From Acidithiobacillus sp. (GTDB taxonomy: Bacteria > Pseudomonadota > Gammaproteobacteria > Acidithiobacillales > Acidithiobacillaceae), in assembly GCF_023256195.1 (NCBI RefSeq), contig NZ_JAGDWX010000012.1, forward strand, positions 1-64,000: a stretch of 64,000 bases of DNA, read 5' to 3'. The position numbers were made by a program, and so were the translations under genes. Positions 45,082-54,849 of this stretch are shown piece after piece (within the stretch, counting starts at the first letter, position 1; every line of letters starts with the position of its first letter). Below the pieces are notes generated by a model, which saw only the letters and a program-made list of their open reading frames with translations, was not told the DNA's origin and searched no databases.

Positions 45082-46437
45082 ATGGGCCTGTTGCTGACCC
45101 TGCTGGCCTTCGTCATCGCCATCGGTCTGCTGATTCTGGTGCACGAATCCGGCCACTTCTGGGTGGCGCGGGCCATGGGGGTCAAGGTCCTGCGTTTCAG
45201 TGTCGGCTTTGGCAAACCGCTGCTGCGCTGGCAACGCAGTCCCGAGGACACCGAGTACGTCATCGCCGCCTTCCCTCTAGGGGGCTACGTGAAGATGCTG
45301 GGGGAGCAGGACGGGTCCGAGCTGCCACCGGAGCAGCGGGCCCGAGCCTACGATCAGTTGCCACCAGCAAGGCGATTTCTCATTGCTCTGGCTGGGCCCG
45401 CGGCCAACTTCGTGCTGGCTGTGGTGGCCTATACGGGGGTGGCGCTCATCGGTATCCCGGGTCTTGCGCCCATCGTCGGCACGGTGAGCCCAGGTGGTCT
45501 CGCACAGCGCGCCGGTCTGGTGGCCGGTGACCGGATTCTGGCCGTCGACGGACATGCTGTCGATACTTGGGAGGATTTGCGTATGGATCTCCTGGCCGCG
45601 GCAGTGTCCGGTGAGCGCCTGCAACTGCGCGTGCGCAGCCCCGGGGGCAGGACGGAGCTGCGTACGCTGTCGCTGCGGAAACTGCCCCCAGACAGTGTCG
45701 GCCCCGGCTTCGTGGAAAAGACCATGGGGCTGGGTCCCTATCTACCGCCGTTGGTGGGCGCAGTGCAGACCGATAGTCCGGCAGCCAAGGCCGGACTCCA
45801 GCCCGGCGATCGTATCCTGGCGGTAGACGGTCGGCCGGTATTCAGTTGGCAAGACCTGGCCCGGCGCATCGAGGCGCATCCGCATCAGCGGATTCTGCTG
45901 CGATTTCAGCAGCGGGGGGTGACGCAGGAGCGTTCCTTGACCACCGAGTACGTGCTCGATGCCGAAGGACACCCCCAGGGACGGATCGGTATCGTCATGG
46001 CGCCGCTGCCGGCGGATCTCATCGTGCGCAAGGAGCGGGGTCCGCTGGCCGCTGTGGTCTACGGCGCGCGTCAGACCTGGACCATGTCGGTTCTGACGGT
46101 GGAGATGCTCGGGCAGATGATCTCGGGTCGGGTGTCACCCAGCAACATCAGCGGTCCCATCGGTATAGCCGAAGCGGCGGGTGCGAGCTTCGCCGCTGGT
46201 CTGGCACCCTATCTCGGCTTTCTGGCACTCATCAGCATCAGCCTGGGTGTGCTCAATCTGCTGCCCATTCCCGTCCTGGATGGCGGGCATCTGCTTTTTT
46301 GCACGGTGGAGATGGTGATGGGCAGGCCCTTGTCGGCGGCGGTGGTGCAAAAAGCGCAGATGATCGGTATAGTGCTGCTTCTGATGCTCATGTCCTTCGC
46401 CTTCTACAACGATATTCTGAGACTGTTGAAACCGTGA
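45082..46437 (+). CDS. rseP: Site-2 zinc metalloprotease RseP
   Basis: A 451-residue intramembrane protease that cleaves anti-sigma factor RseA and remnant signal peptides. Zinc motif HESGH at residues 21-25 in the first membrane helix; third ligand in LLPIPVLDGGH near 400. Two tandem PDZ domains lie between (IVGTVSPGGLAQRAGLVAGD and GAVQTDSPAAKAGLQPGDRI). Its stop overlaps the bamA GTG start. Confidence 0.97.
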   Translation: MGLLLTLLAFVIAIGLLILVHESGHFWVARAMGVKVLRFSVGFGKPLLRWQRSPEDTEYVIAAFPLGGYVKMLGEQDGSELPPEQRARAYDQLPPARRFLIALAGPAANFVLAVVAYTGVALIGIPGLAPIVGTVSPGGLAQRAGLVAGDRILAVDGHAVDTWEDLRMDLLAAAVSGERLQLRVRSPGGRTELRTLSLRKLPPDSVGPGFVEKTMGLGPYLPPLVGAVQTDSPAAKAGLQPGDRILAVDGRPVFSWQDLARRIEAHPHQRILLRFQQRGVTQERSLTTEYVLDAEGHPQGRIGIVMAPLPADLIVRKERGPLAAVVYGARQTWTMSVLTVEMLGQMISGRVSPSNISGPIGIAEAAGASFAAGLAPYLGFLALISISLGVLNLLPIPVLDGGHLLFCTVEMVMGRPLSAAVVQKAQMIGIVLLLMLMSFAFYNDILRLLKP

Positions 46438-48779
46438 AAAAAATCAGCCTCGTACCTCAAGCCTCCAGCGCCCTTGTCGCAACTGTGGCGGTAGTCGGCA
46501 GTGTCTGGGCGGTACCCGCCCTGGCCTTCTCGCCCTTTACCGTCAAGAATATCGAGATCCGTGGCTTGGAGCATATCGCGCCGGGTACAGTCTACAACTA
46601 TTTACCGATCCACATCGGTGAGACCGTGGACGACCAGAAGGCGCAACAGGCCATCAAGGAACTCTACTCCACCGGTTTTTTCCAGAATGTCACCATCGCC
46701 CGCGCTGGCGACGACCTTCTGGTGGTGGTCAAGGAGCGGCCGATCATCGCAAGCATTCGCACGAAGGGTATCAAGGCGTTCTCCAAGGACGAACTGCAGA
46801 GTACCTTCAAGGGTATCGGTCTGGAGGAGCGGCACATTTTCAACCGCGCAGTCCTCGACCAGGTGGTGCAGGGTTTGCAGCAGCAATACGAGGGCATGGG
46901 CTACTACAACGCCAAGATCACGACCCACGTAGAAAAACTGCCACGTAACCGTGTAGCTATCGATATCGATGTGCACCAGGGCGAACAGGCCAGCATAAAA
47001 CAGGTGACCATTGTCGGGAATCATGCCTTCAGTGAGAGTCGTCTGCGTGGGCTCTTCTCCATCGGTGCGCCCGATGCTTTTTCCTTTTTTACCAAGAACG
47101 ATCGCTACTCGCGAGAGAAACTGGAAAAAAGTCTGGAGAAATTACACGACTTTTACCTCGACCGCGGATATCTCAATTTTGCCATCGAGTCGTCCCAGGT
47201 TCAGGTTACGCCCAACCGTCGCTACGTCTATATCACCGTCAATATCCATGAAGGCCCGGTCTACCGCATCAGCAAGGTGAGTCTGACCGGCAATCTCGTG
47301 CTCCCGCGCAAGGAGCTGGAGAAGCTGGTGGAAATCAAGCCTGGTGAGCGTTTCTCGCGGGCACGCATCAATGACACCAACCAGGCCATTGCGGAAAAGC
47401 TGGGCGATTACGGCTATGCCTTCGCCAATACGACTCCAGTGCCCGAGGTGGATGAGAAAAAACACGAGGTGGCCATCGATTTTCAGGTGGATCCCGGCAA
47501 TCGCGTCTACATCCGGCGCATCGAGATCAGCGGCAACGACAAGAGCCGGGATTATGTGATCCGTCGTCAATTCCGCCAGATGGAAGGCGCGCTCTACAAC
47601 CGGGAGCTCATCGATCGCTCCAAGCTGCGCCTGCAGCAGACCGGTTTCTTTGACAAGGTGGAGACCAAGACCGTGCCGGTGCCGGGCCACCCGGACGAGC
47701 TGGACCTGGACGTCCATGTCAGCGAACGGCCGACGGGCAGTTTCAGTGTGGGCGTGGGTTACTCCAATGCCGAGGGTTTCCTTTTCAACGGCTCCATCAG
47801 TCAGAATAACTTCATGGGCACCGGCAATGCGCTGTCCTTCTCTGCCAATGTCGGCGGTCTGGGCACGGCCTACAACCTGTCCTTTACCAACCCCTATTTC
47901 ACGCCCGATGGTATCAGCCTGGGCTTCAACCTGTATCGGAACGACACTAATCTGTCGACCCTGGCCATTGCGCCTTATCGGGAGATCGACTACGGTGCTT
48001 CCGTAACCCTGGGTATTCCGGTGCTGGAATACGTCTACGACTACATGACCCTGGGTTTTGACCACACCAACATCAACCTGCAGAACGGCGCCAATTATCC
48101 GCTGTATCAGAACTACATCGACCTATATGGGAATTCTGCCAATTCCATTACCCTGGGCAACGATCTCGTCTACAACAGCACCAATTCGCCCATCTTCCCC
48201 ACCAAAGGCGTGTACGGTAGCCTGTCCTTGAAGGCAGCGGTGCCGCCGGGCAAATTGCGCTTCTACAAGGCTGAGATCAAAGCCAATTACTATCACCCCT
48301 TCACCTCCTGGCTGTCGGGAGGACTGGGTGCGCGGTACGGCTTCATCAACAGCTATTCGGGCAAGCCGGTGCCTTTCTTCGACAACTTCTATCTGGGTGG
48401 GCCGACGACCCTGCCGGGCTATCAAACCTACGCCCTGGGTCCGCAGATCGATGGCTACCCCGTAGGTGGTACGCGCGAACTGCTGCTGGATGCCAACCTG
48501 TACTTCCCGCTGCCGGGCCTGCAGGACAACAAGAATTTTCGCATGAATCTCTTCGTGGCCAGCGGTTGGGTCTATGGCGTGAGTGCCAATTCCGCGGGTA
48601 ACTTCCAATACACCAACAATTACTTCCCGAGCCTCGGCAACCTCCGCACCACGGCGGGTGTAGGTTTTCTGTGGATCAGCCCTCTGGGTCCCTTGCGTCT
48701 GTCCCTGGCCATTCCTCTCGACAAGAAGCCGGGTGATCTGACCCAGCCGCTCCAGTTCACCGTAGGAAACGCCTTCTGA
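46434..48779 (+). CDS. bamA: Outer-membrane protein assembly factor BamA
   Basis: A 781-residue Omp85 protein. Signal peptide ends near residue 32 (ALA-FS). Five POTRA domains run to about residue 430, starting FTVKNIEIRGLEHIAPGTVY. The C-terminal barrel ends in Phe (VGNAF), the usual outer-membrane signal. In the L6 region, where BamA normally reads VRGF, this protein has LPGY (660-663) inside NFYLGGPTTLPGYQTYALGP: the near-invariant Arg is Pro. Start is GTG overlapping the rseP stop. skp follows at 2 bases. Confidence 0.97.
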   Translation: MKKISLVPQASSALVATVAVVGSVWAVPALAFSPFTVKNIEIRGLEHIAPGTVYNYLPIHIGETVDDQKAQQAIKELYSTGFFQNVTIARAGDDLLVVVKERPIIASIRTKGIKAFSKDELQSTFKGIGLEERHIFNRAVLDQVVQGLQQQYEGMGYYNAKITTHVEKLPRNRVAIDIDVHQGEQASIKQVTIVGNHAFSESRLRGLFSIGAPDAFSFFTKNDRYSREKLEKSLEKLHDFYLDRGYLNFAIESSQVQVTPNRRYVYITVNIHEGPVYRISKVSLTGNLVLPRKELEKLVEIKPGERFSRARINDTNQAIAEKLGDYGYAFANTTPVPEVDEKKHEVAIDFQVDPGNRVYIRRIEISGNDKSRDYVIRRQFRQMEGALYNRELIDRSKLRLQQTGFFDKVETKTVPVPGHPDELDLDVHVSERPTGSFSVGVGYSNAEGFLFNGSISQNNFMGTGNALSFSANVGGLGTAYNLSFTNPYFTPDGISLGFNLYRNDTNLSTLAIAPYREIDYGASVTLGIPVLEYVYDYMTLGFDHTNINLQNGANYPLYQNYIDLYGNSANSITLGNDLVYNSTNSPIFPTKGVYGSLSLKAAVPPGKLRFYKAEIKANYYHPFTSWLSGGLGARYGFINSYSGKPVPFFDNFYLGGPTTLPGYQTYALGPQIDGYPVGGTRELLLDANLYFPLPGLQDNKNFRMNLFVASGWVYGVSANSAGNFQYTNNYFPSLGNLRTTAGVGFLWISPLGPLRLSLAIPLDKKPGDLTQPLQFTVGNAF

Positions 48780-48781
48780 TC

Positions 48782-49330
48782 ATGCGGGTGAGGATGCGTG
48801 GAAACCGGCTCTGGCTGCTCGTCCCGGCGTTGCTGCTGTGCGTCTGGGCGCCCAACGGGGTGGCGGAGGGCATCAAGATAGGCTTCGTGGACCTCGACAA
48901 GGCGCTGCGCGAGCTGCCCGAGGCCCAGGCGGGTGCGGCCAACCTCAATCGTCAGATCGAGGCGCGACAAAAGGAGATCGAGGCCAAGCGACAGGAGATC
49001 GACATTTTTCAGCGCAACCTGGAAAAAGATTTCCCCAAGCTGAGCAATGCGCAGCGCCAAGAGAAGGAGGCGCAGCTGCAGGCCATGGTCATGAACCTGC
49101 AGAAGTATCAGCGCAAGGCTCAGGATGAGATCAGCGTACAGCGCAACGAGATCCTGGAGAAGATTCAGAACCGCCTGGTGCGAGTGGTCAGCCAGATCGG
49201 TCAGGCCGGCCACTACACCCTCATTCTCAACGACAAGTCCGTGCTCTACGTCAATGGCGCCATCGATCTGACCCAGCAGGTGGTGGCGGCCATGGAGAAG
49301 CAACCCGCGGGCAAGGGTGACCGGAAGTGA
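48782..49330 (+). CDS. skp: Periplasmic chaperone Skp (OmpH)
   Basis: A 182-residue protein. Signal peptide ([20 protein letters not shown]) precedes [19 protein letters not shown], then long coiled-coil arms (residues about 55-120, rich in Gln, Lys and Glu) and a C-terminal [20 protein letters not shown] returning to the trimer body. Skp carries unfolded outer-membrane proteins to BamA, whose gene is directly upstream. lpxD starts 1 base after its stop. Confidence 0.95.
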   Translation: MRVRMRGNRLWLLVPALLLCVWAPNGVAEGIKIGFVDLDKALRELPEAQAGAANLNRQIEARQKEIEAKRQEIDIFQRNLEKDFPKLSNAQRQEKEAQLQAMVMNLQKYQRKAQDEISVQRNEILEKIQNRLVRVVSQIGQAGHYTLILNDKSVLYVNGAIDLTQQVVAAMEKQPAGKGDRK

Positions 49331-49331
49331 T

Positions 49332-50399
49332 ATGAGTAGGCCAGCTGCTCCGTCCCTCAGTCTGGGTGAATTGGCGCAGGTGGCCAAGGCGCAACTGCGA
49401 GGCGACGGTCGGTTCCTGGTAAAGGGGGTGGCACCCCTGGAAGAGGCCGGACCCCAAGACCTGAGTTTTTATCAGCCTCCCCGCTCACCCCAGATTCTGC
49501 GCGAGACCCGTGCCGGCGCGCTCATTCTGAGGGAGCAGGAGGTTGGGCTCTACGGCGGTCATGCGCTGATCAGCAGCAATCCCTATGCAAGCTTCGCGCG
49601 CGTGTTGCAGCACCTCTACCCGGTGACCCGGCCGGTGCCCGGGGTGGAGGCGGGAGCCTGGGTTGCCAGCGACGCCCGCGTGCACCCTGGTGCCTGCATC
49701 GAAGCGGGAGTGCGGGTGGCGGCGGGGGCCATCGTTGAGGACGGTTGCTGGCTGGAAACGGGCGTGGTTCTTGGTGCGGGGGTACGACTGGGCGCAGGTT
49801 GTCACCTTTTTCCGGGCGTGAAGGTCTACGCAGGTTGTGAGATCGGGCCGGATTGCACCATTCACGCCAATGCCGTCATCGGCGCCGATGGCTTTGGCTT
49901 TGCCCCGGACGGGGATGCCTACGTCAAGATTCCGCATATCGGCGGGGTGCGCATTGGGCGTGGCGTGGAGATCGGTGCCAACAGTTGCATCGACCGTGGG
50001 GTGATGGCCGATACCGTCATCGGCGACGGCGTCAAGATCGATAATCTGGTGCAGATTGGTCATAATGTCACCGTCGGCGAGCATACGGTCATTGCCGGAC
50101 AGACGGGAGTGTCGGGCAGTACCACTATCGGTGCCCACTGCCGCATCGGCGGTCAGGTAGGCTTCGCGGGCCATATCCGCATCGCCGATGGCTGCATCAT
50201 CGCGGGCCAGAGTGCCATCACCCACGATCTGCGCACGCCGGGGGTGTATTCGGGGGTGCTGCCCGCCCGCCCAGTCCGGCGCTGGCGGCGCTTGGTGGCG
50301 CGCTTCGACGCCCTGGAGGAGTTTGCGCAACGCTTCAAGCAATGGGAGAAGACGGCGGCTGCCCGCGCTTCGGCCCACCGGGAGGAGAGTGACGACTGA
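49332..50399 (+). CDS. lpxD: UDP-3-O-acylglucosamine N-acyltransferase LpxD
   Basis: A 355-residue lipid A enzyme. The N-terminal uridine-binding domain ([18 protein letters not shown]) is followed by a left-handed beta-helix with many hexapeptide turns, including [13 protein letters not shown] and [20 protein letters not shown] (catalytic His), and a C-terminal helix. With gnnAB in the cluster, its acceptor is probably the 3-amino analogue already N-acylated by LpxA (inference). GGAAGTGA precedes the ATG; it overlaps fabZ by TGATG. Confidence 0.97.
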   Translation: MSRPAAPSLSLGELAQVAKAQLRGDGRFLVKGVAPLEEAGPQDLSFYQPPRSPQILRETRAGALILREQEVGLYGGHALISSNPYASFARVLQHLYPVTRPVPGVEAGAWVASDARVHPGACIEAGVRVAAGAIVEDGCWLETGVVLGAGVRLGAGCHLFPGVKVYAGCEIGPDCTIHANAVIGADGFGFAPDGDAYVKIPHIGGVRIGRGVEIGANSCIDRGVMADTVIGDGVKIDNLVQIGHNVTVGEHTVIAGQTGVSGSTTIGAHCRIGGQVGFAGHIRIADGCIIAGQSAITHDLRTPGVYSGVLPARPVRRWRRLVARFDALEEFAQRFKQWEKTAAARASAHREESDD

Positions 50400-50845
50400 T
50401 GGTGCAACTGGATGTTCGTGAGATTCTGAAACGCCTGCCTCACCGCTACCCTTTCCTGCTGGTGGATCGTGTGGAGGAACTGGAGCCGAATCGCTATCTG
50501 CGGGGGCTGAAAAACGTCACGATCAACGAGCCCTACTTCCAGGGCCACTTCCCGGATTTCCCGGTCATGCCCGGAGTACTGATTATCGAGGCTCTGGCGC
50601 AGGCCGCGGCTCTCCTCGCCTTCGTCTCTGAGGGGAAATACGGCGAAAACGAAGCGGTATACTTTGCCGGTATCGACAAGGCGCGTTTTCGCAAACCCGT
50701 GGTTCCGGGGGATCAGCTGATCCTGCTTGCGGAGGTCAGTCGCCGTCGTGGTGGCATGTGGCAGATGCAGACCATGGCGCGGGTGGGCGATACCCTGGTC
50801 GCATCGGCGATGCTCATGGCCACCCTGCGCGAGCGCGACGCATGA
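50399..50845 (+). CDS. fabZ: 3-hydroxyacyl-ACP dehydratase FabZ
   Basis: A 148-residue hot-dog-fold dehydratase of fatty acid synthesis. LPHRYPFLLVDRV (catalytic His), GHFPDFPVMPGVLIIEALAQ (catalytic Glu) and FRKPVVPGDQL are all present. FabZ competes with LpxA for 3-hydroxyacyl-ACP; it overlaps both neighbours by 1-4 bases. Confidence 0.98.
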   Translation: MVQLDVREILKRLPHRYPFLLVDRVEELEPNRYLRGLKNVTINEPYFQGHFPDFPVMPGVLIIEALAQAAALLAFVSEGKYGENEAVYFAGIDKARFRKPVVPGDQLILLAEVSRRRGGMWQMQTMARVGDTLVASAMLMATLRERDA

Positions 50846-51624
50846 CCGCGGCCGTCCACCCCCAGGCGGCCATCGACCCCTCTGCCCGTCTCGGTGCCGA
50901 CTGTGAGGTGGGTCCCTTTGCGGTGATCGGCGCCGATGTGGAACTCGGCGCGCACTGTTGGATCGGTGCGCATGCCGTGATCGAGGGACCTTGCCGTATC
51001 GGTGCCCACAATCGCATCCACCCTTTTGCCTCCATCGGCAGCGCTCCTCAGGATCTCGGCTATCGCGGCGAGCGGACGGAGCTCGTCGTCGGCGAACACA
51101 ATACCTTTCGCGAATTCGTGACCATCAACCGTGGCACGGTCAAGGGCGGCGGGGTGACCCGCATCGGCGACCATAATCTCTTCATGGCCTACTGTCACGT
51201 GGCCCACGACTGTCAGATCGGCAATCACGTGGTCATGGCCAATGCGGCGACCTTGGCGGGGCATGTCCGCGTCGAGGATTATGCCATTCTCGGCGGACTG
51301 TCGGCCGTCCACCAATTTGCCCGAGTAGGGGCGCATGCCATCCTCGGGGGTGGGACCATGGCGCCGCTGGACGTGCCGCCTTACATGATGGCGGCGGGCA
51401 ATCACGCCAGCCTGCACGGTATCAACGTCCGCGGGCTGGCGCGACGCGGCATTCCGCGCGAGACCATCCTGCAGATCAAACGCGCCTATCGGGTGCTGTT
51501 CCGCTCCGGGCAGCGTCTGGAGGAGGCCATGGAGGAGCTGGAGAGGCGCGGCCTCGATGCCCCGGAAATCGCCCACCTCCTAGCCTTTCTGCGGGCCACG
51601 CAGCGGGGTATCACGCGGCCATGA
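50842..51624 (+). CDS. lpxA: Acyl-ACP:UDP-GlcNAc(3N) O/N-acyltransferase LpxA
   Basis: A 260-residue hexapeptide beta-helix trimer, first enzyme of lipid A synthesis. VHPQAAIDPSARLGADCEVG opens the helix; the catalytic His lies in CHVAHDCQIGNHVVMANAAT; the acyl-chain ruler region is GGGTMAPLDVPPYMMAAGNH. The family normally acylates the 3-OH of UDP-GlcNAc. Because gnnA starts in its last codons, it probably acts on the 3-amino analogue, as shown for A. ferrooxidans LpxA (established); in this window it is inference. Confidence 0.96.
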   Translation: MTAAVHPQAAIDPSARLGADCEVGPFAVIGADVELGAHCWIGAHAVIEGPCRIGAHNRIHPFASIGSAPQDLGYRGERTELVVGEHNTFREFVTINRGTVKGGGVTRIGDHNLFMAYCHVAHDCQIGNHVVMANAATLAGHVRVEDYAILGGLSAVHQFARVGAHAILGGGTMAPLDVPPYMMAAGNHASLHGINVRGLARRGIPRETILQIKRAYRVLFRSGQRLEEAMEELERRGLDAPEIAHLLAFLRATQRGITRP

Positions 51625-52574
51625 AGGCGCTGCGCACGGCGGTGGTGGGAGTGGGTCACCTCGGTCGCTTTCACGCCCAGAAGTACGCGGCCTGCTCCGA
51701 CCTGCAAGGGGTTTTCGATCAGGACCCCGAGCGCGCGGCGGCGGTAGCGGCGGAACTGGGCTGTATTGCCTTCCCCAGTCTCGAGGCACTGCTGGCGCAG
51801 GTGGACGCCATCTCCATCGCGACGCCTACCTCGACCCATTGCCAGGTAGCCACGGCGGCCTTGAATGCCGGCGTGCATTGTCTGGTAGAGAAACCCTTCA
51901 CCTTGGACCTGGCCGAAGCTGAGTACCTGGAGGAACTTGCCGCCCGAGTGGGAAAAGTGCTGGCGGTAGGCCACATCGAACGGGCGCATCCGGCCATCCG
52001 CACCCTACGCGAGCGCGGTTTTGGCGCCCCTCGTTATCTGGAAGCGGAGCGCCTTGCTCCCTTCAAGCCCCGTTCTCTGGACATCGATGTCATCATGGAT
52101 CTCATGATTCACGACCTGGATCTCACGCTCTGGCTCAGCGGCGAGGCCCTCCAGGACATCCGCGCCGTGGGCGTGGCAGCGGTGACGGATAAGGCCGACA
52201 TGGCCAATGCCTGGGTGACTCTGGACAGCGGTGCCGTGGCCAATCTCGCGGCCTCACGGGTGGTACGGGAGCCGGTGCGCAGGATGCGGATTTTCTGGGA
52301 GGATCGTTACGCTTCCGTCGACTTCATGGCGCGGCAACTGCGCCTGGTGGAACGCGGCGGTGGCTCCGTCCCTGGTATCCCCGGGGTAGCGGAGCAGGTA
52401 CTGGAGTTGCCAGCGGAGGATGCTCTGGAGTTCGAGGTACGGAACTTTCTGGGGGCGGTATTGGGGCGTGAGATGGCTCTGTGCAGTGCCCGCGAGGGCC
52501 GACTCGCCCTTGCCGCGGCTTTGGGCGTGCGGGCCGCCGTAGAGACCTTTTTGCAGGGTGAGGAGGCAGGATAG
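51621..52574 (+). CDS. gnnA: UDP-GlcNAc 3-dehydrogenase GnnA (Gfo/Idh/MocA family)
   Basis: A 317-residue NAD-dependent oxidoreductase. N-terminal Rossmann motif VVGVGHLGRFHAQKY; EKP motif VEKPFTLDLAEAEYL with catalytic Lys; IDVIMDLMIHDLDLTLWLSG in the C-terminal domain. Placement between lpxA and a DegT aminotransferase then lpxB matches gnnA of A. ferrooxidans, which oxidises the 3-OH of UDP-GlcNAc to a ketone. Family membership is certain; the specific substrate rests on context. It overlaps lpxA (ATGA) and gnnB (TAGTG). Confidence 0.85.
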   Translation: MKALRTAVVGVGHLGRFHAQKYAACSDLQGVFDQDPERAAAVAAELGCIAFPSLEALLAQVDAISIATPTSTHCQVATAALNAGVHCLVEKPFTLDLAEAEYLEELAARVGKVLAVGHIERAHPAIRTLRERGFGAPRYLEAERLAPFKPRSLDIDVIMDLMIHDLDLTLWLSGEALQDIRAVGVAAVTDKADMANAWVTLDSGAVANLAASRVVREPVRRMRIFWEDRYASVDFMARQLRLVERGGGSVPGIPGVAEQVLELPAEDALEFEVRNFLGAVLGREMALCSAREGRLALAAALGVRAAVETFLQGEEAG

Positions 52575-53713
52575 TGTCCGGAGCAGTGAAGAAAATGGTA
52601 TCGCCGGCCGATCCGGCGCCCATTCCCATGGTGGATCTGCGCCAACATTATGCGCCGCTGAAGGAAGCCATGCTGGCGGGTATTGGCGCGATCCTGGAGG
52701 GGGCGAGCTTCATTCTGGGGGAGCACGGGCGAGCGCTGGAGGCGGAGATCGCCGCCTTCATCGGTGTCCGGCATGGGGTCGGCTGTGCCTCGGGCACCGA
52801 TGCCCTGATGTTGGCGTTGCGCGCCCTGGACATCGGTCCGGGGGATGAGGTCATCGTTCCCACCTTCACCTTCATCGCCACCGCCGAGGCCGTGCGCTAC
52901 GTCGGCGCTACCCCTGTCTTCGTCGATGTCGACGACCGCTACTATCGCATCCAGCCCGAGGCGGTGGCAGCCGCCATCACGCCGCGCACGCGGGCCATCA
53001 TTCCCGTCCACCTCTATGGCCTCGGCGCCGATATGCCGGTGCTCCTGGAGCTGGCCGCGGCCCACGGTCTGGAGGTCATCGAGGATTGCGCCCAGTCCCT
53101 GGGCGCCACCTTGGGCGAGCGCAAGCTGGGGAGCTTCGGTCGCCTGGCCTGCTTTTCCTTTTTCCCCAGCAAGAATCTGGGCGGCGCCGGCGATGGCGGG
53201 ATGGTGGTCACGGACGATGCCGAACTGGCCCGCCGCCTGCGGGGTCTGCGCAATCACGGATCCTGGCAGACCTACCAGCACGAGGTGCTGGGTTACAACA
53301 GCCGCCTCGATGAGATCCAGGCCCTGATCCTGCGAGAGCTCTTTGCCCACATCGACGACTACACCCGTGGCCGCCAGCGGGCTGCGGGCTACTACGGTGA
53401 GGCTCTAGCCGATCTGGATCTGCGGCTGCCGGAGGTGCCCGCCGGTCAGAACCACGTCTATCATCAGTACACCATCCAGGTGCGGGACCGTGATGCCCTG
53501 CGCGCGGCTCTACAGGCCGCCGGTATCGCCAGCGCCATCTACTATCCCATCCCGGGTCACCGCCAGCAGGCCTTTGCCGATCTCGCCCCCGCCTCCTGCC
53601 CGGTGGCGGAACGCCTCAGCACGACGGTGCTCTCCTTGCCCATGTTCCCGGAGCTGCAGCCCGAGCAGGTGGAACGTATCGCCACGGTGATCCGCGCCCA
53701 CCTGCAGGCCTGA
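52574..53713 (+). CDS. gnnB: UDP-3-keto-GlcNAc aminotransferase GnnB (DegT/DnrJ/EryC1 family)
   Basis: A 379-residue PLP-dependent sugar aminotransferase. CASGTDALMLALRALDIGPG binds PLP phosphate, VIEDCAQSLGA carries Asp171, and Lys200 in FSFFPSKNLGGAGDGG forms the Schiff base. The C-terminal HVYHQYTIQVRDRDALRAAL is typical. With GnnA it would install a 3-amino group, so lipid A gains amide- rather than ester-linked primary chains. Start is GTG with GAGGAGG upstream, overlapping the gnnA stop. Confidence 0.85.
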   Translation: MSGAVKKMVSPADPAPIPMVDLRQHYAPLKEAMLAGIGAILEGASFILGEHGRALEAEIAAFIGVRHGVGCASGTDALMLALRALDIGPGDEVIVPTFTFIATAEAVRYVGATPVFVDVDDRYYRIQPEAVAAAITPRTRAIIPVHLYGLGADMPVLLELAAAHGLEVIEDCAQSLGATLGERKLGSFGRLACFSFFPSKNLGGAGDGGMVVTDDAELARRLRGLRNHGSWQTYQHEVLGYNSRLDEIQALILRELFAHIDDYTRGRQRAAGYYGEALADLDLRLPEVPAGQNHVYHQYTIQVRDRDALRAALQAAGIASAIYYPIPGHRQQAFADLAPASCPVAERLSTTVLSLPMFPELQPEQVERIATVIRAHLQA

Positions 53714-53715
53714 GG

Positions 53716-54849
53716 ATGGGGACCCCGGTTTTCCTGGTGGCGGTGGAGCGCTCGGGGGAAACCTTGGGGCTCGATATCCTGCGCCGTGCCGAGGCGGCGG
53801 GGCTCCAGCTGGACTGGTCCGGGGTAGTCGGACCGCGGCTGCGCGAGGCGGGTGTGCGTCCCGTAGCCGATGGTGAGGTGCTGGCGATCATGGGGATCGT
53901 CGAGGTGTTGCGCCACTACGGTGCCCTGCGTCGGCTGTATGCGCGCATCGAGACGGTGCTGCGCGAGGAACGGCCACAGGCGGTGGTGCTCATCGACCAT
54001 CCGGCCTTCAATCTGCGCGTAGCGCGCCTGGCCAAATCCCTGGGTATTGCGGTGCTCTACGTGGTAGGGCCGCAGATCTGGGCGTGGCGGGCGGGCCGCA
54101 TCGCCAAGATGCGCGAACGCATCGATCGCATGCTGGTGCTCTTTCCCTTCGAGCGCCCGCTCTACGCCGAGGCAGGTATCCCCGTGCAGGTTTTGCCTCA
54201 CCCGCTGCTCGCGCAATGTGCGGCGGCTCCCAGTCGGGAAGCAGCGCGGGCCGCCCTGGGTATCGCCGCCGATGTACCGTTGCTGGCCCTGCTTCCCGGC
54301 AGCCGGCGCACGGAATTGCGACGCCTGGCACCGGCCATGGTGGAGACGGCGAGACGCCTGCGCCAGCAGCGGCCGCAGGTGGAGGTGGCCGTTGCCTTGG
54401 CGCGTGAGGATCTCCTACCACTGTGGCAGGCGGCCTTGGGCGATGAGAGCGGCATCCGTCTGGTGCTGGCCCAGAGCCTGACGCTGCTGGCCGCTGCCGA
54501 CCTCGTGTTGGTGGCATCGGGGACGGCGACTCTGGAAACGGCGCTCATGCGCCGACCGGCGGTGGTGGTCTATGCCATGCAGCCTATCACCTATTGGCTG
54601 GCGCGGCGGCTGGTCCGGGTACCCTTCGTGGCCATGCCCAACATCCTTCTGGAGCGGAGAATCTACCCGGAGTATCTACAGGACGACTTTCGTCCCGAGG
54701 TCGTGGCGGCGGAACTGGAGCGGCTGCTGGGTCCGGCTGGGGCCGCGCAGCGCGAGGCCCTATCGGCGCTTCCGGAAAAATTGCAGGGGGACGACGATGC
54801 GGCCATTGCCGACGCCCTGCGGGCGGTTCTGGGGCCGGTCCATGCCTGA
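53716..54849 (+). CDS. lpxB: Lipid-A-disaccharide synthase LpxB
   Basis: A 377-residue GT-B glycosyltransferase joining two acylated sugars into the lipid A disaccharide. [40 protein letters not shown] (catalytic Asp retained), [15 protein letters not shown] and [18 protein letters not shown] are clear. The N-terminal motif normally reading AGExSGD is VERSGE here, an unusual change. Its last 8 bases overlap rnhB. Confidence 0.95.
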   Translation: MGTPVFLVAVERSGETLGLDILRRAEAAGLQLDWSGVVGPRLREAGVRPVADGEVLAIMGIVEVLRHYGALRRLYARIETVLREERPQAVVLIDHPAFNLRVARLAKSLGIAVLYVVGPQIWAWRAGRIAKMRERIDRMLVLFPFERPLYAEAGIPVQVLPHPLLAQCAAAPSREAARAALGIAADVPLLALLPGSRRTELRRLAPAMVETARRLRQQRPQVEVAVALAREDLLPLWQAALGDESGIRLVLAQSLTLLAAADLVLVASGTATLETALMRRPAVVVYAMQPITYWLARRLVRVPFVAMPNILLERRIYPEYLQDDFRPEVVAAELERLLGPAGAAQREALSALPEKLQGDDDAAIADALRAVLGPVHA

